Source of the DNA: Tautonia rosea
GTDB taxonomy: Bacteria; Planctomycetota; Planctomycetia; Isosphaerales; Isosphaeraceae
Direction: 5' to 3'
Length of the DNA: 64,000 nucleotides
NCBI RefSeq assembly: GCF_012958305.1
Contig: NZ_JABBYO010000002.1
Span: forward strand, 496,001 to 560,000
Within the stretch, counting starts at the first letter, position 1, and each line of letters starts with the position of its first letter. The notes under the pieces are model-generated. The model had not been told where the DNA came from and made no database searches. It was given only the letters and a program-made list of their open reading frames with translations. Positions 18,984-27,147 of this stretch are shown here, in pieces. The position numbers and the translations under genes are program-made.

Positions 18984-19109
18984 TTCCAGGGGCTCGCGGC
19001 CGGAACCGCCGACGCGACGCTCCTCCCCTCGGATCTCGGCACCGCCGACCACTACCGAATCGATTCGAAACGGCCGACCGGCCGAATGCGAAGCGAGGAG
19101 CACGTCCCA

Positions 19110-20768
19110 ATGGCTCAGTTTTACACCCTGGAAGAGGCCGCAAATGTCCTCGGCATGAATGCTGAGGAGTTGAAGCAGAAGGCCCAGCATCGCGAAGTGC
19201 GGGCCTTCCTCGATAGCGGCTCTTGGCGTTTTCGTGTCTCGGACATCGACGAACTGGCGAGACGACGAGGAATGGGCAGCGACCCGGAACTCTCGCTCTC
19301 CGATCTCGATCTCCCCACCGACACGGCCGATCAAACCAACGAGTCCGATGTGACCGATGATTCGGTCTTCCAGCTCGGCGTGGCCCGGTCCGATCTTGGG
19401 CCGGCCTCGATGGAATCACTGCCGTTTCAGGAATCTGGATCGGACGCGGATATTCTGCTTGATGATACCTCGCTGCCTCTGGGAGGTGGTTCCAGCTCCC
19501 ATATCCTGGGCATGGAATCCTCCGGCAAGCAACCGAGTGATTCCGACGTGCGCCTGGTTCCGGAAGGGCCAAAGGGGGCAAGCGACTCGGATGTCCAGCT
19601 GTCGGGCGAGATCAATGTCGTCCCTCCGCTGACTCCCGGGGATTCCGACGTGACCCTCGTTCACGAGAACACTCAGGAAGCGTTCGAGCCCTTCGGTGCA
19701 GCGGACTTCTCCGATGAGGATGATTCCGGCGGATTTGGCGCCGCGGCCGAGGGAGGCTCCAGCGATGAGACGACCCTTCGCCCCAGCCCAATCGGTTCAT
19801 CCGGAGAGATTCGAGCTGAGGAAGGTCGCCTGGCTGACGAAGAGGATAGCGATTTCGAGCTGACGCCCTCGAGCGTGATCGATGCCCTTCAGCCGGAATC
19901 TGGCAGCGATTTCGAGCTGACCGCCCTCGATGCCAGTGACGAATTCGAGTCGGCCGCTCCTCGGCCAAGTGATTCGGACGTGACTGGAGCCGAGCCGTCT
20001 TCCTCCGGCGTCAATCTTGGCCGACCGAGTGATTCGGGCATCAACCTGCAACAGATGGGCGGCCTTTCCGGAGATGCCGAATCGATCGAGCTGGCACCTC
20101 TCGAGGAAGACAAGTCTCAGAATCGGCCCGCTGCGTCGAAGCCTGCTCCTCGTCCGGTGGCTGATCCCGGCGCGACCGCCATGCCCGGCCTCGGTGCCGC
20201 GGGTGATCCCTCGGCAACCGCGTTGCCGATCCGCGATCAGGGGCAGAAGGACATCTTCGAGGATACCGACTTCGAGGTCGATGCCCTCGACAGCGGCGAA
20301 GATGCGACCATTCAGATCGACGCCAACAGCGACTTCGATCTCGATGAAAGCGATTCGGCGTCCGAGGTCTTCGCGCTCGACGAGGAGGATGTCGACCAGA
20401 GTGCCGCCACCGCCCTCGGTCCCGCGCTCGGTGCGGAAGATGCCCTGAGCGGCTCGATGGATGCTGAAATCTCCGACTCCGAGGAGATGGAAGGCGTCGG
20501 CTGGGACGAGGAGCTTGAGCCTTCGGGAGCGACTGCGGCCGCTGCTGCGGCTCCTGCCACCGGTCGGAAGGCGGGAGGAAGCGCCCTTCTGACTGATGCC
20601 GGCGGGCCGCCCTGGGGAGGGATCTGGGTGGGCGTTCTTGGCGTGACGACCGTTTTGATGATGCTCCTGGCCTTCATCACGATGGACGTCGTCCGCAACC
20701 TCAACAGCTATCAGAGCGATACGCCAGTCGCTTCTGGCCTGGTCAACGTGATCGTTGGTGAGAACTGA
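19110..20768 (+). CDS. Excisionase-type HTH protein with acidic repeats and C-terminal membrane anchor
   Basis: 552 residues from ATG 19110 (GAGGAG upstream). Residues 1-52 (FYTLEEAANVLGMNAEELKQ, then WRFRVSDIDELARRRG) are a MerR/excisionase-like helix-turn-helix, with the Trp-Arg-Phe wing and the SDIDELARRRG recognition tail. Residues about 60-480 are acidic and low-complexity, with recurring cassettes SDSDV (at least four), SDFEL(T) (two) and short SDSG variants. Near residues 505-530 a hydrophobic helix (WGGIWVGVLGVTTVLMMLLA) is followed by a 25-residue tail. A DNA- or protein-binding head tethered to the membrane through a long negative stalk is inferred. A terminator hairpin follows. Confidence 0.75.
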   Translation: MAQFYTLEEAANVLGMNAEELKQKAQHREVRAFLDSGSWRFRVSDIDELARRRGMGSDPELSLSDLDLPTDTADQTNESDVTDDSVFQLGVARSDLGPASMESLPFQESGSDADILLDDTSLPLGGGSSSHILGMESSGKQPSDSDVRLVPEGPKGASDSDVQLSGEINVVPPLTPGDSDVTLVHENTQEAFEPFGAADFSDEDDSGGFGAAAEGGSSDETTLRPSPIGSSGEIRAEEGRLADEEDSDFELTPSSVIDALQPESGSDFELTALDASDEFESAAPRPSDSDVTGAEPSSSGVNLGRPSDSGINLQQMGGLSGDAESIELAPLEEDKSQNRPAASKPAPRPVADPGATAMPGLGAAGDPSATALPIRDQGQKDIFEDTDFEVDALDSGEDATIQIDANSDFDLDESDSASEVFALDEEDVDQSAATALGPALGAEDALSGSMDAEISDSEEMEGVGWDEELEPSGATAAAAAAPATGRKAGGSALLTDAGGPPWGGIWVGVLGVTTVLMMLLAFITMDVVRNLNSYQSDTPVASGLVNVIVGEN

Positions 20769-20804
20769 TCGCCGCGAGACCATTCGCTGCCGGAGCGTTT
20801 TCCA

Positions 20805-20836
20805 AGCCCTTCGGTCCGACTTCGGACCGGAGGGCT
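20805..20836 (+). terminator. Intrinsic terminator after the HTH-membrane gene
   Basis: AGCCCTTCGGTCC (20805-20817) pairs with GGACCGGAGGGCT (20824-20836) with one G-T type mismatch, followed by CTTTGCTG. It lies 36 bases past the stop at 20768. Confidence 0.7.
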
Positions 20837-20860
20837 CTTTGCTGAAACTCAGACCTTTGC

Positions 20861-20890
20861 TTGACGCAACCTCCGGAAGCGCTTCATAAT
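20861..20890 (+). promoter_or_regulatory. Sigma-70-type promoter for the DUF1326 gene
   Basis: TTGACG (20861-20866) and CATAAT (20885-20890) are separated by 18 bases, giving a transcription start near 20897 and a leader of about 60 bases before ATG 20959. The pair lies just past a terminator, as expected for a new transcription unit. Confidence 0.6.
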
Positions 20891-20958
20891 CGATCGCTCG
20901 GAGAGCGGTTCGATGTGCTCCCCCGTTCGACTCGATCCGATCCAAGGAGTTTCACCTG

Positions 20959-21666
20959 ATGCGCACAATCTTCTCCGCACTCTGCGGCGTTTTCCTTTGT
21001 TCCGCGGTCGTCGCGTCCGAGGCGGTTCAGGTGCGCGGCGATTATCTCGAAGCCCGGACTGCCGATGTGTTTACCGGCCCCTGCTTCTCGAATGCCGAGG
21101 TCTTCATCGTCGGCGATCGCGCCGTCATGGCCTGGAAGGTCACGGAAGGCTCGTGGGAAGGGGTCGATCTCTCCGGTCTGAGCGTCGCCGCCGCCGTCCG
21201 AGGAACCACGACCTTTTCCGAAGACCGTCCTGAGCAAGCCCTCACCGTCATGATCGTCGATGAACGAGCCGACGACCGACAGCGCGTCGCCCTGGTCAAG
21301 ATGGCTCAGCGCCTGGGAGGGACTCGGCTGGGTCACGTTGTTGACGTGAAGGCTTCGGCAATCAATCTGGAGATTGATGAGCATTGCCACACCGAGGCCG
21401 CGGGACCTGCCCACAAACATCACCTGATGCCGATGGCTCCCCCGGCGCGGTTCTCGGCCGAGGGCCTGGCCGAAATTTCGACCCGCCCGCTCGATGCAAA
21501 CGATTGCATTTGTGGGAATGAGGTGATTGCCTATCAACCCCTTTCCGAAGGGGTCGAAGTGCAGCCGGCATATACCGTCGATCACTCGTTCCGAGGCACC
21601 GGCCTTGGCAGCATCTGGGCGGCTCCCAACGCTCGGAGCAGCTTCGTCGGTCAGTTCGCGTACTGA
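20959..21666 (+). CDS. Exported DUF1326 domain protein
   Basis: 235 residues with a short signal peptide (MRTIFSALCGVFLCSAVVAS). The body matches DUF1326: GDYLEARTADVFTGPCFSN near the N-terminus, then VFIVGDRAVMAWKVTEGSW and ALTVMIVDERADDRQRVALV. The conserved TGPCxxN cysteine and the histidine-rich stretch HCHTEAAGPAHKHH (about 138-151) suggest metal binding, though family function is not established. The C-terminal third carries DCICGNEV and a Phe/Trp-rich end. It has its own promoter at 20861-20890. Confidence 0.8.
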   Translation: MRTIFSALCGVFLCSAVVASEAVQVRGDYLEARTADVFTGPCFSNAEVFIVGDRAVMAWKVTEGSWEGVDLSGLSVAAAVRGTTTFSEDRPEQALTVMIVDERADDRQRVALVKMAQRLGGTRLGHVVDVKASAINLEIDEHCHTEAAGPAHKHHLMPMAPPARFSAEGLAEISTRPLDANDCICGNEVIAYQPLSEGVEVQPAYTVDHSFRGTGLGSIWAAPNARSSFVGQFAY

Positions 21667-21925
21667 TTGCTCCCTGAGCGAGGTCGAATCCTCACGCTCA
21701 CCCTTCGAATTACGATTCCGTAGGGCATGGCTGGCTCATCCGCTTGCCTGCCCTCGGATCATTGAACCTCCCACAATCTGGGTCGGCTCGCTTCCAGGTC
21801 GTTATTCCGACCTCGAACCGCTTGAGATCAAGGTTCTGATCTTCCGGAACCTCCCTCCAACCAACCCGATGGTCCTCACCCGCCCCCCATTCCGGACTTG
21901 ACGGATTCTGAATCGAAGGGATCAA

Positions 21926-22621
21926 ATGCCCATGCGTACGATGTCGATCATCGTCGCCTCGGCGATTGTTGCGGCCCTGCTTGGGTCGTCCGCCTCGGCG
22001 CAGGACTCCTATTCCACCGAGGTCCTTTCCGAGGCACCTCCTGAAGACCTGGCTGCTCCACTTCGCGAGACACTCGCCGAAGAGGGCATTCGGGTGCTCG
22101 ATGCGAAGGGAGAACCGTACCTCGACCTTTGGCTCCGCAAATCGTTGCCGACCCAGGGTGAGATTACCGGGCCGACCGGTTCGGTTATTTTCCCGTATCT
22201 GCAAGTCGGTGAACTGATCGGTGCTGTTCGGTTTGCCGAGGATACGGGCGATTATAAAGACCAGATCATCCTGCCCGGTGTCTATACCATGCGATACGGC
22301 ATGCAGCCGGTCGATGGGAACCACCTGGGTGTCAGCAAGTTTCGTGATTATGTCTTGCTCTCGCTGCCGGATGAGGACATCGAGCTTGAGCCGATTCCTC
22401 AGGACGATCTCAATGCGGTCAGCACCGGACCCTCTGCGACCAATCATCCTTCGGTCTTCCTTCTGTTGCCGGCTGAAGAGGACGCAAAGGCTTCCTCAAT
22501 CGTCAGGGAAGAAGGTGAGAAGCGCACTTCGGTGGTGTTGACGATTGCTCTGGAAACCGATCAAGCCGAGGCCAAGGCGTTGACCACGCAACTGGTCTTC
22601 GAAGGTGCCGGTCCGCACTGA
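21926..22621 (+). CDS. Secreted protein of unknown function
   Basis: 231 residues from ATG 21926 (an in-frame ATG lies six bases on), preceded by GAAGGG. Residues 1-25 form a signal peptide (IIVASAIVAALLGSSASA). The mature part begins with a Glu/Pro-rich segment, then a GIRVLDAKGEPYLDLWLRKS strand pair, IIL-PGVYTMRYGMQP, and RDYVLLSLPDEDIELEPIP. The sequence looks like an all-beta domain with a possible peptidase-regulatory or carboxypeptidase-D-type outline, but I find no firm family. It follows the DUF1326 gene by 259 bases on the same strand. Confidence 0.6.
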   Translation: MPMRTMSIIVASAIVAALLGSSASAQDSYSTEVLSEAPPEDLAAPLRETLAEEGIRVLDAKGEPYLDLWLRKSLPTQGEITGPTGSVIFPYLQVGELIGAVRFAEDTGDYKDQIILPGVYTMRYGMQPVDGNHLGVSKFRDYVLLSLPDEDIELEPIPQDDLNAVSTGPSATNHPSVFLLLPAEEDAKASSIVREEGEKRTSVVLTIALETDQAEAKALTTQLVFEGAGPH

Positions 22622-22923
22622 TCGGTTTGTGGACGTTGCGGTCTTGGTTGGCCCAAACCAAACTCCCCTCGGTCTAGCTGTTTCGTCAGAGCTTAAGGTC
22701 AAGAGGTCGTTTTCAGACCGATTCCGAAGGCCGATCTCTGGGAAGGTCTTCGGGTTCGATTCGAAAATCGTGCTGGAGAACCGTATGATGGATCGTCTGC
22801 GGCTCCAGCACGATCTTTATCACTCGCGTTCTGAATCATTTCTGACAGGCAGACACGATGTCGGCAGCGCGATCGGGCCGTGACTTATTCCTTCGGTCCC
22901 CTCGGTGTTGAGAGTCCCGAAGG
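22622..22923. other. Intergenic region before the M48 peptidase
   Basis: 302 bases with no gene seen. A short inverted repeat TTGGTT/AACCAA lies near 22645-22665, shortly after the upstream stop. No clear promoter was identified. Confidence 0.4.
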
Positions 22924-24414
22924 ATGCCCTTCCTTGTCTTGATCGCCCTCTTTGTTGCGTTCTGGTCTCCGGTCGTCCAGGACCCTGCGGCAGGGCGAGC
23001 CGAGTCTGTGCCGAGCCTCGCAATCAGCCTGGCAGTGATGGTCGCCGCTGTGCTGATGCTGGCACTTGTCTCGGCGATGATCGGGAGGCGATTGGTCCGC
23101 AGGGGAACCTTTGTGGGCCAGACCTTCCGGATGCGTCATCAACTGGTGCGATCGGCACAGGTGATGGAATTCCTGGCATTGCTGATCTTTGCCGGGTTGA
23201 TTTATGTCCTGCAATGGCCCAGGGTCGTGTCCGATGGTTTGGGACTCCGAGGCTGGATTGTGCTTGAGGAAGCCATCGTCTTGCTTCCGTTTCCGATCAT
23301 GATCCTCTCGGTGTGGTGGGGCCTTTTTCCCGCGGAACGATCCTTGACGGCGTCTCGCGCGAGAATTGCACAACCGATCCGGCTTGGTGGCCACCTCATC
23401 GTCAAGTCTCGACAGGCCTTTGGCCTGGTCTTGCCCGTGGCCGTGCTCTTTGCCCTGGTTCTGGAAGTCGATCGTTGGCTCGAATCGGCGATTCAGGTCG
23501 GAGCGTGGGTTCACCTGGGGCTCTATGCGGTCCTGGGAGGATTGATTCTGATCCTTTCGCCGGCCTTTGTCCGGCTCAGCTGGCCGTCTCGACCGCTTCC
23601 GCCCGGTCCCATTCGCGATCGGCTGGAACAGCTTGCGCGACGGTTTGACTTTCGCTATACCGAGATCCTCGTCTGGGATACCGGGGGAACGCTGGTCAAT
23701 GCCGGGGTCACAGGAGCGTTACCCTGGTTTCGTTACGTGTTGCTGACGGATGCGATGCTTGAACATCTCGCTCCTCGACAGATTGAAGCGGTGTTTGGTC
23801 ATGAGGTTGGGCATATCGCTCACCGCCACCTGACCTACTTCGGTCTGTTCTTTCTCGGCACAATGGGAGTGATGGCGCTACTCAGTGCCGGGATTGACCA
23901 GGTCCTGACCGTCGACTCGCCCTACTGGATCTGGGGTCGAAGCCGGTGGGTTGAGTTGCTCTTTCAGGCCTCCGTCGCCCTGGGCATTGCCCTGGTGTAC
24001 TTCTTCGTGGTCTTTGGTTTCCTCTCACGATGGTTTGAACGTCAGGCGGATGTCTTTGGGTGTCGGGTTGTCTCGTGCGGTCTCGCCGACTGCCCTCCTC
24101 ATCGCGACATCAACGCCGACACGTCGTTGAATTCGGGGAACGTCCCCGAGTCACTTTGCCCGGTCGGAATCGGGATATTCATCGAAGCCCTCAGCCTGGT
24201 GGCGACACTCAACGGTCTGGAACCGAAGGCGGCCTCGTGGAGGCACGGGAGCATCGCTCGCAGGATCGATTTTTTGAGGAAATTGGAAGGGCGGCCCGAA
24301 GTCGAGCGCCGGTTCCAGACCCGTCTGCATCGGCTTCGCCTGGGCCTGGGGCTGGTTCTGGCGATGGCGGTGCTTGTTGCCGTCTCGACCGGGGCGATCG
24401 ATTCCTTCCGATAA
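22924..24414 (+). CDS. Integral membrane M48-family zinc metalloprotease
   Basis: 496 residues, ATG 22924. Six or so hydrophobic segments surround the catalytic site: residues 1-15, 35-55, 75-100, 115-140, 165-190 and 200-220, then 310-335 and 355-375 after the active site. The zinc site is FGHEVGHIAHRH (about residue 291; HExxH), with the third ligand Glu in WFERQADVFG near residue 370, and a C-terminal RHGSIARRIDFLRKLEG block. M48 peptidases (HtpX/Ste24/Oma1 relatives) cut membrane or misfolded proteins. Between the third ligand and the C-terminal block is a Cys-containing insert (GCRVVSCGLADCPPH). It lies directly ahead of the two-component genes on the same strand. Confidence 0.85.
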   Translation: MPFLVLIALFVAFWSPVVQDPAAGRAESVPSLAISLAVMVAAVLMLALVSAMIGRRLVRRGTFVGQTFRMRHQLVRSAQVMEFLALLIFAGLIYVLQWPRVVSDGLGLRGWIVLEEAIVLLPFPIMILSVWWGLFPAERSLTASRARIAQPIRLGGHLIVKSRQAFGLVLPVAVLFALVLEVDRWLESAIQVGAWVHLGLYAVLGGLILILSPAFVRLSWPSRPLPPGPIRDRLEQLARRFDFRYTEILVWDTGGTLVNAGVTGALPWFRYVLLTDAMLEHLAPRQIEAVFGHEVGHIAHRHLTYFGLFFLGTMGVMALLSAGIDQVLTVDSPYWIWGRSRWVELLFQASVALGIALVYFFVVFGFLSRWFERQADVFGCRVVSCGLADCPPHRDINADTSLNSGNVPESLCPVGIGIFIEALSLVATLNGLEPKAASWRHGSIARRIDFLRKLEGRPEVERRFQTRLHRLRLGLGLVLAMAVLVAVSTGAIDSFR

Positions 24415-24588
24415 TCCGACGATCGTCGGCCGATTCGATGACGAACTTGAGAAAAATCGACACGCTCCGCCTTCTCAGTCGGAGCGGTTTGTGGTAGGGT
24501 TCCGCGCCCCTGGCCAATGGAATTGCCAGAGCAACGGCGGTCTTCGGGTCGCCGAGCATCCAAAAAGGTTCGACACGGAGGTCGCCCC

Positions 24589-26502
24589 ATGCCCCGCTGG
24601 CCGATTCGGCTCAAGCTGATCGTCGGCCTGAGTCTGGTTGTTGCCATGATGATGACACTGCTGGCCGGTGCTGTCATCGGTCTTCGTGCCTTTCATCGCA
24701 GCAATCTCACGCTCACCGATCAGCTCCGAGAGCTGGGGGCTTCGAAGGACCTGCTTCAGGCGGTGATGCAACTTGATCTTGACGATCGAGAACTGGAGCA
24801 TTTTCTCACTGAAAATGGCTCGCTCCCGAGCTATTCCGAAGTGGGAGCTCAGGACCTTCCCACACCGGGGTCGTTGAGATGGTCGGGTCTCTTGCTCGTT
24901 GGGCTGGCTCATGGTGAGGCTCAAAGAGCTGCAACGCCCCCGATTGACGATCGGGTTGAGCGAACGTCAGGCCCTTACGTGACCATCCTCGACAGTGATG
25001 CGAGGCGTCGGGAGTTGCTCGATCGCTTGCTCAACCGCCTTCAAACCGCTCGGCAGGCCCTACTTCGATACTATTCCGAGCTGGAACGCAACAGCCTCCG
25101 AGGCAATCGTTCTGATGGTCGAGACGAATTCACCCTCGCCTTTTTGATTGATGACGATCTGACAGGGGTTCTCCGTCAACTTCAGCCTGACCTGACCATC
25201 GATCACCTGATCGACCGCACTTCGGTCTACTTAACGCGCCATCCCGAAGCCGACATGCTCAATGCCGGTCCCTGGGAACCCTTTGCATTGACGAGGGCCC
25301 GACTCGATCGCCTGACCTCCTCGGCCATCGCGCTTCCCGACAAGCTTCACAGCGACTTTTTCCTGGTGCTCGAAGCCTCGAAGCGTCATTACCAGTCGAG
25401 CCGCGTGATGATCTGGACTGTGGCACTCGCGGTGCTGGCGATGCTTTGTGGTCTGACGAAGCTCGTCCATCGCTGGCTCTTCACGCCGATCCGGCTGCTC
25501 CACCGCGGCGTTCGTCATGTGGCTCGGGGGTCGTTCGACTATCAGATCGAGCTTCAGACCGGCGACGAGATGCAAGCCCTGGCCGAAGCTTTCAATGATA
25601 TGACCACCCGGCTTGGTGCAAGCTACGCCGAACTCGAACAGCAGGTTTCCGAAAGGAGCCGACAACTGGTCCGCTCCGAGCGACTCGCCGGGGTCGGATT
25701 TCTCGCCGCTGGGGTCGCGCACGAGATCAACAACCCCCTTGCCTCAATTGCCTTCTGTGCCGAGGCGCTGGAAGGACGCCTCGAACCTGTCCTCCGAACG
25801 ACCGATCCCGAGGGGACCGGAGACTCCCGCGTCGTTCGAGACTACCTGCGAATGATCCAGGAAGAAGCCTTCCGGTGTAAGCGCATCACCGAGAAACTGC
25901 TCGACTTCTCCCGGTGTGGCGAGATTCAGAGCCAGAGGACGAATCTCGTCGAACTGATCGAAGGGGTCGTCGACATGATGCGCCACATGGGGAAGTATCG
26001 GAACAAGACAATTCTTTTTCAGCCCAGAGAAGCCGTGATTGCATGTGTTGATCCGCAAGAAATCAAGCAGGTCATTTTGAATCTCGTGGTCAATGCACTC
26101 GATAGCATGGACGCGGGAGGAACATTGCGGATCGATGCTCGCGTGAGCGGAGGACGAGCCGAACTGACCTTCCGAGACGAAGGCTGCGGCATGTCGCCAG
26201 AAGTCCTCGAAAACATCTTCGAGCCGTTCTTCACCCGTCGAAAGGCAGGTAAGGGAACGGGGCTTGGCCTGTCGATTTCGCATCGAATTATCAATCAGCA
26301 CCACGGAGAAATCACGGCGACCAGTCCGGGAGAGGGATGCGGATCAACCTTCTTCGTCCGGCTTCCGACTCAGATTCAGAACTCGCGACGGGATCGGGGG
26401 GTAACCGAACCCTCCCGTGGTCGGCACCCGCTTTGCAAGAGCAGCATGGCGACAGGGGATGATGACTCGCAGTTGTCCCCAGATCTTCCGATTCAAGGAT
26501 AA
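24589..26502 (+). CDS. Membrane sensor histidine kinase with HAMP domain
   Basis: 637 residues from ATG 24589 (GGAGG 10 bases upstream); an in-frame ATG at 24517 lacks a binding site. The first membrane helix spans about 10-33 (IVGLSLVVAMMMTLLAGAVI) and the second about 270-292, leaving a sensor region of roughly 235 residues outside. HAMP follows (295-345), then the phosphoacceptor motif AAGVAHEINNPLASIAF with His near 378. The ATPase domain has the N-box (VILNLVVNALDSM), G1 (DEGCGM) and G2 (GKGTGLGLSI). The partner is very probably the NtrC-type regulator 645 bases downstream. A secreted-protein gene starts six bases after this stop. Confidence 0.9.
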   Translation: MPRWPIRLKLIVGLSLVVAMMMTLLAGAVIGLRAFHRSNLTLTDQLRELGASKDLLQAVMQLDLDDRELEHFLTENGSLPSYSEVGAQDLPTPGSLRWSGLLLVGLAHGEAQRAATPPIDDRVERTSGPYVTILDSDARRRELLDRLLNRLQTARQALLRYYSELERNSLRGNRSDGRDEFTLAFLIDDDLTGVLRQLQPDLTIDHLIDRTSVYLTRHPEADMLNAGPWEPFALTRARLDRLTSSAIALPDKLHSDFFLVLEASKRHYQSSRVMIWTVALAVLAMLCGLTKLVHRWLFTPIRLLHRGVRHVARGSFDYQIELQTGDEMQALAEAFNDMTTRLGASYAELEQQVSERSRQLVRSERLAGVGFLAAGVAHEINNPLASIAFCAEALEGRLEPVLRTTDPEGTGDSRVVRDYLRMIQEEAFRCKRITEKLLDFSRCGEIQSQRTNLVELIEGVVDMMRHMGKYRNKTILFQPREAVIACVDPQEIKQVILNLVVNALDSMDAGGTLRIDARVSGGRAELTFRDEGCGMSPEVLENIFEPFFTRRKAGKGTGLGLSISHRIINQHHGEITATSPGEGCGSTFFVRLPTQIQNSRRDRGVTEPSRGRHPLCKSSMATGDDDSQLSPDLPIQG

Positions 26503-26508
26503 ACAGCT

Positions 26509-27039
26509 ATGCGAATGCTTGCAAGCTTCGGAACTGCCGGATTGGTAACGTTCTGCTCGGCCATAACCTGGGCGGCAGATGATCAGACTCTCGCAGCGAA
26601 GTCGGTTCAAGACCCATCGTTGTCAGAGACATATGCCGGGTTCTACAAAATTGTCTCGGCAGAAAACGACGGGAAGCCCATCCCCCAGCCTCGCTTGGAA
26701 TCGCATGTGGTTCGCATCACGCAGGAAATGATCGTGGTGCTCGATGCCGAGGAGAATGAGCTATATTCCTGTTCCTATACGCTTGACCGCGATGCCAAGC
26801 CCCACCGGCTCGACATGGAATCCACCGGAGGTCCCTCGGTGTCGGTTGGTCGAACCGCCAAAGGAATCATCACTGAGGGGACCAATGAGAACGACGAGCC
26901 GTTCGTAATGCTGTGTTACCGGATGATCGGTGATGAATACCCCGAGGAATTTCGAACTCGGGCTCAGGCAGAGATGAACCTTTTCGTGTTGCAACCGATC
27001 CCTGACCCGGCCGGGGGTGAGGACGATCCGCGCCAATAA
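26509..27039 (+). CDS. Secreted TIGR03067-like protein between kinase and regulator
   Basis: 176 residues beginning six bases after the kinase stop, with AAGGATAAACAGCT before the ATG. A signal peptide covers residues 1-22 (ending TWA). The mature domain has the TIGR03067 pattern: GFYKIVSAENDGKPIPQPRL, then VVRITQEMIVVLDAEENE, a short PHRLDME strand and TAKGIITEGTNENDEPFVMLCY. That family is planctomycete-rich and likely lipocalin-like, of unknown function. Its place inside a two-component operon suggests that it binds or relays the signal read by the kinase's extracellular domain. That role is inference. Confidence 0.7.
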   Translation: MRMLASFGTAGLVTFCSAITWAADDQTLAAKSVQDPSLSETYAGFYKIVSAENDGKPIPQPRLESHVVRITQEMIVVLDAEENELYSCSYTLDRDAKPHRLDMESTGGPSVSVGRTAKGIITEGTNENDEPFVMLCYRMIGDEYPEEFRTRAQAEMNLFVLQPIPDPAGGEDDPRQ

Positions 27040-27147
27040 ACCAAGGATACCCCGGTCAGGCCGGCCAGTTTTTCTGCCGGCCTGAACCGCCCCGATCGAC
27101 ACGCGCCGGCGACGGCGCCGGAGACCGCTCAAGGAGGAGACTCGATC

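Noticed and set aside
19797-20945. 382-codon minus-strand frame opposite the HTH-membrane gene
   Set aside because: Composition follows from the acidic repeat codons on the other strand; no start signal.
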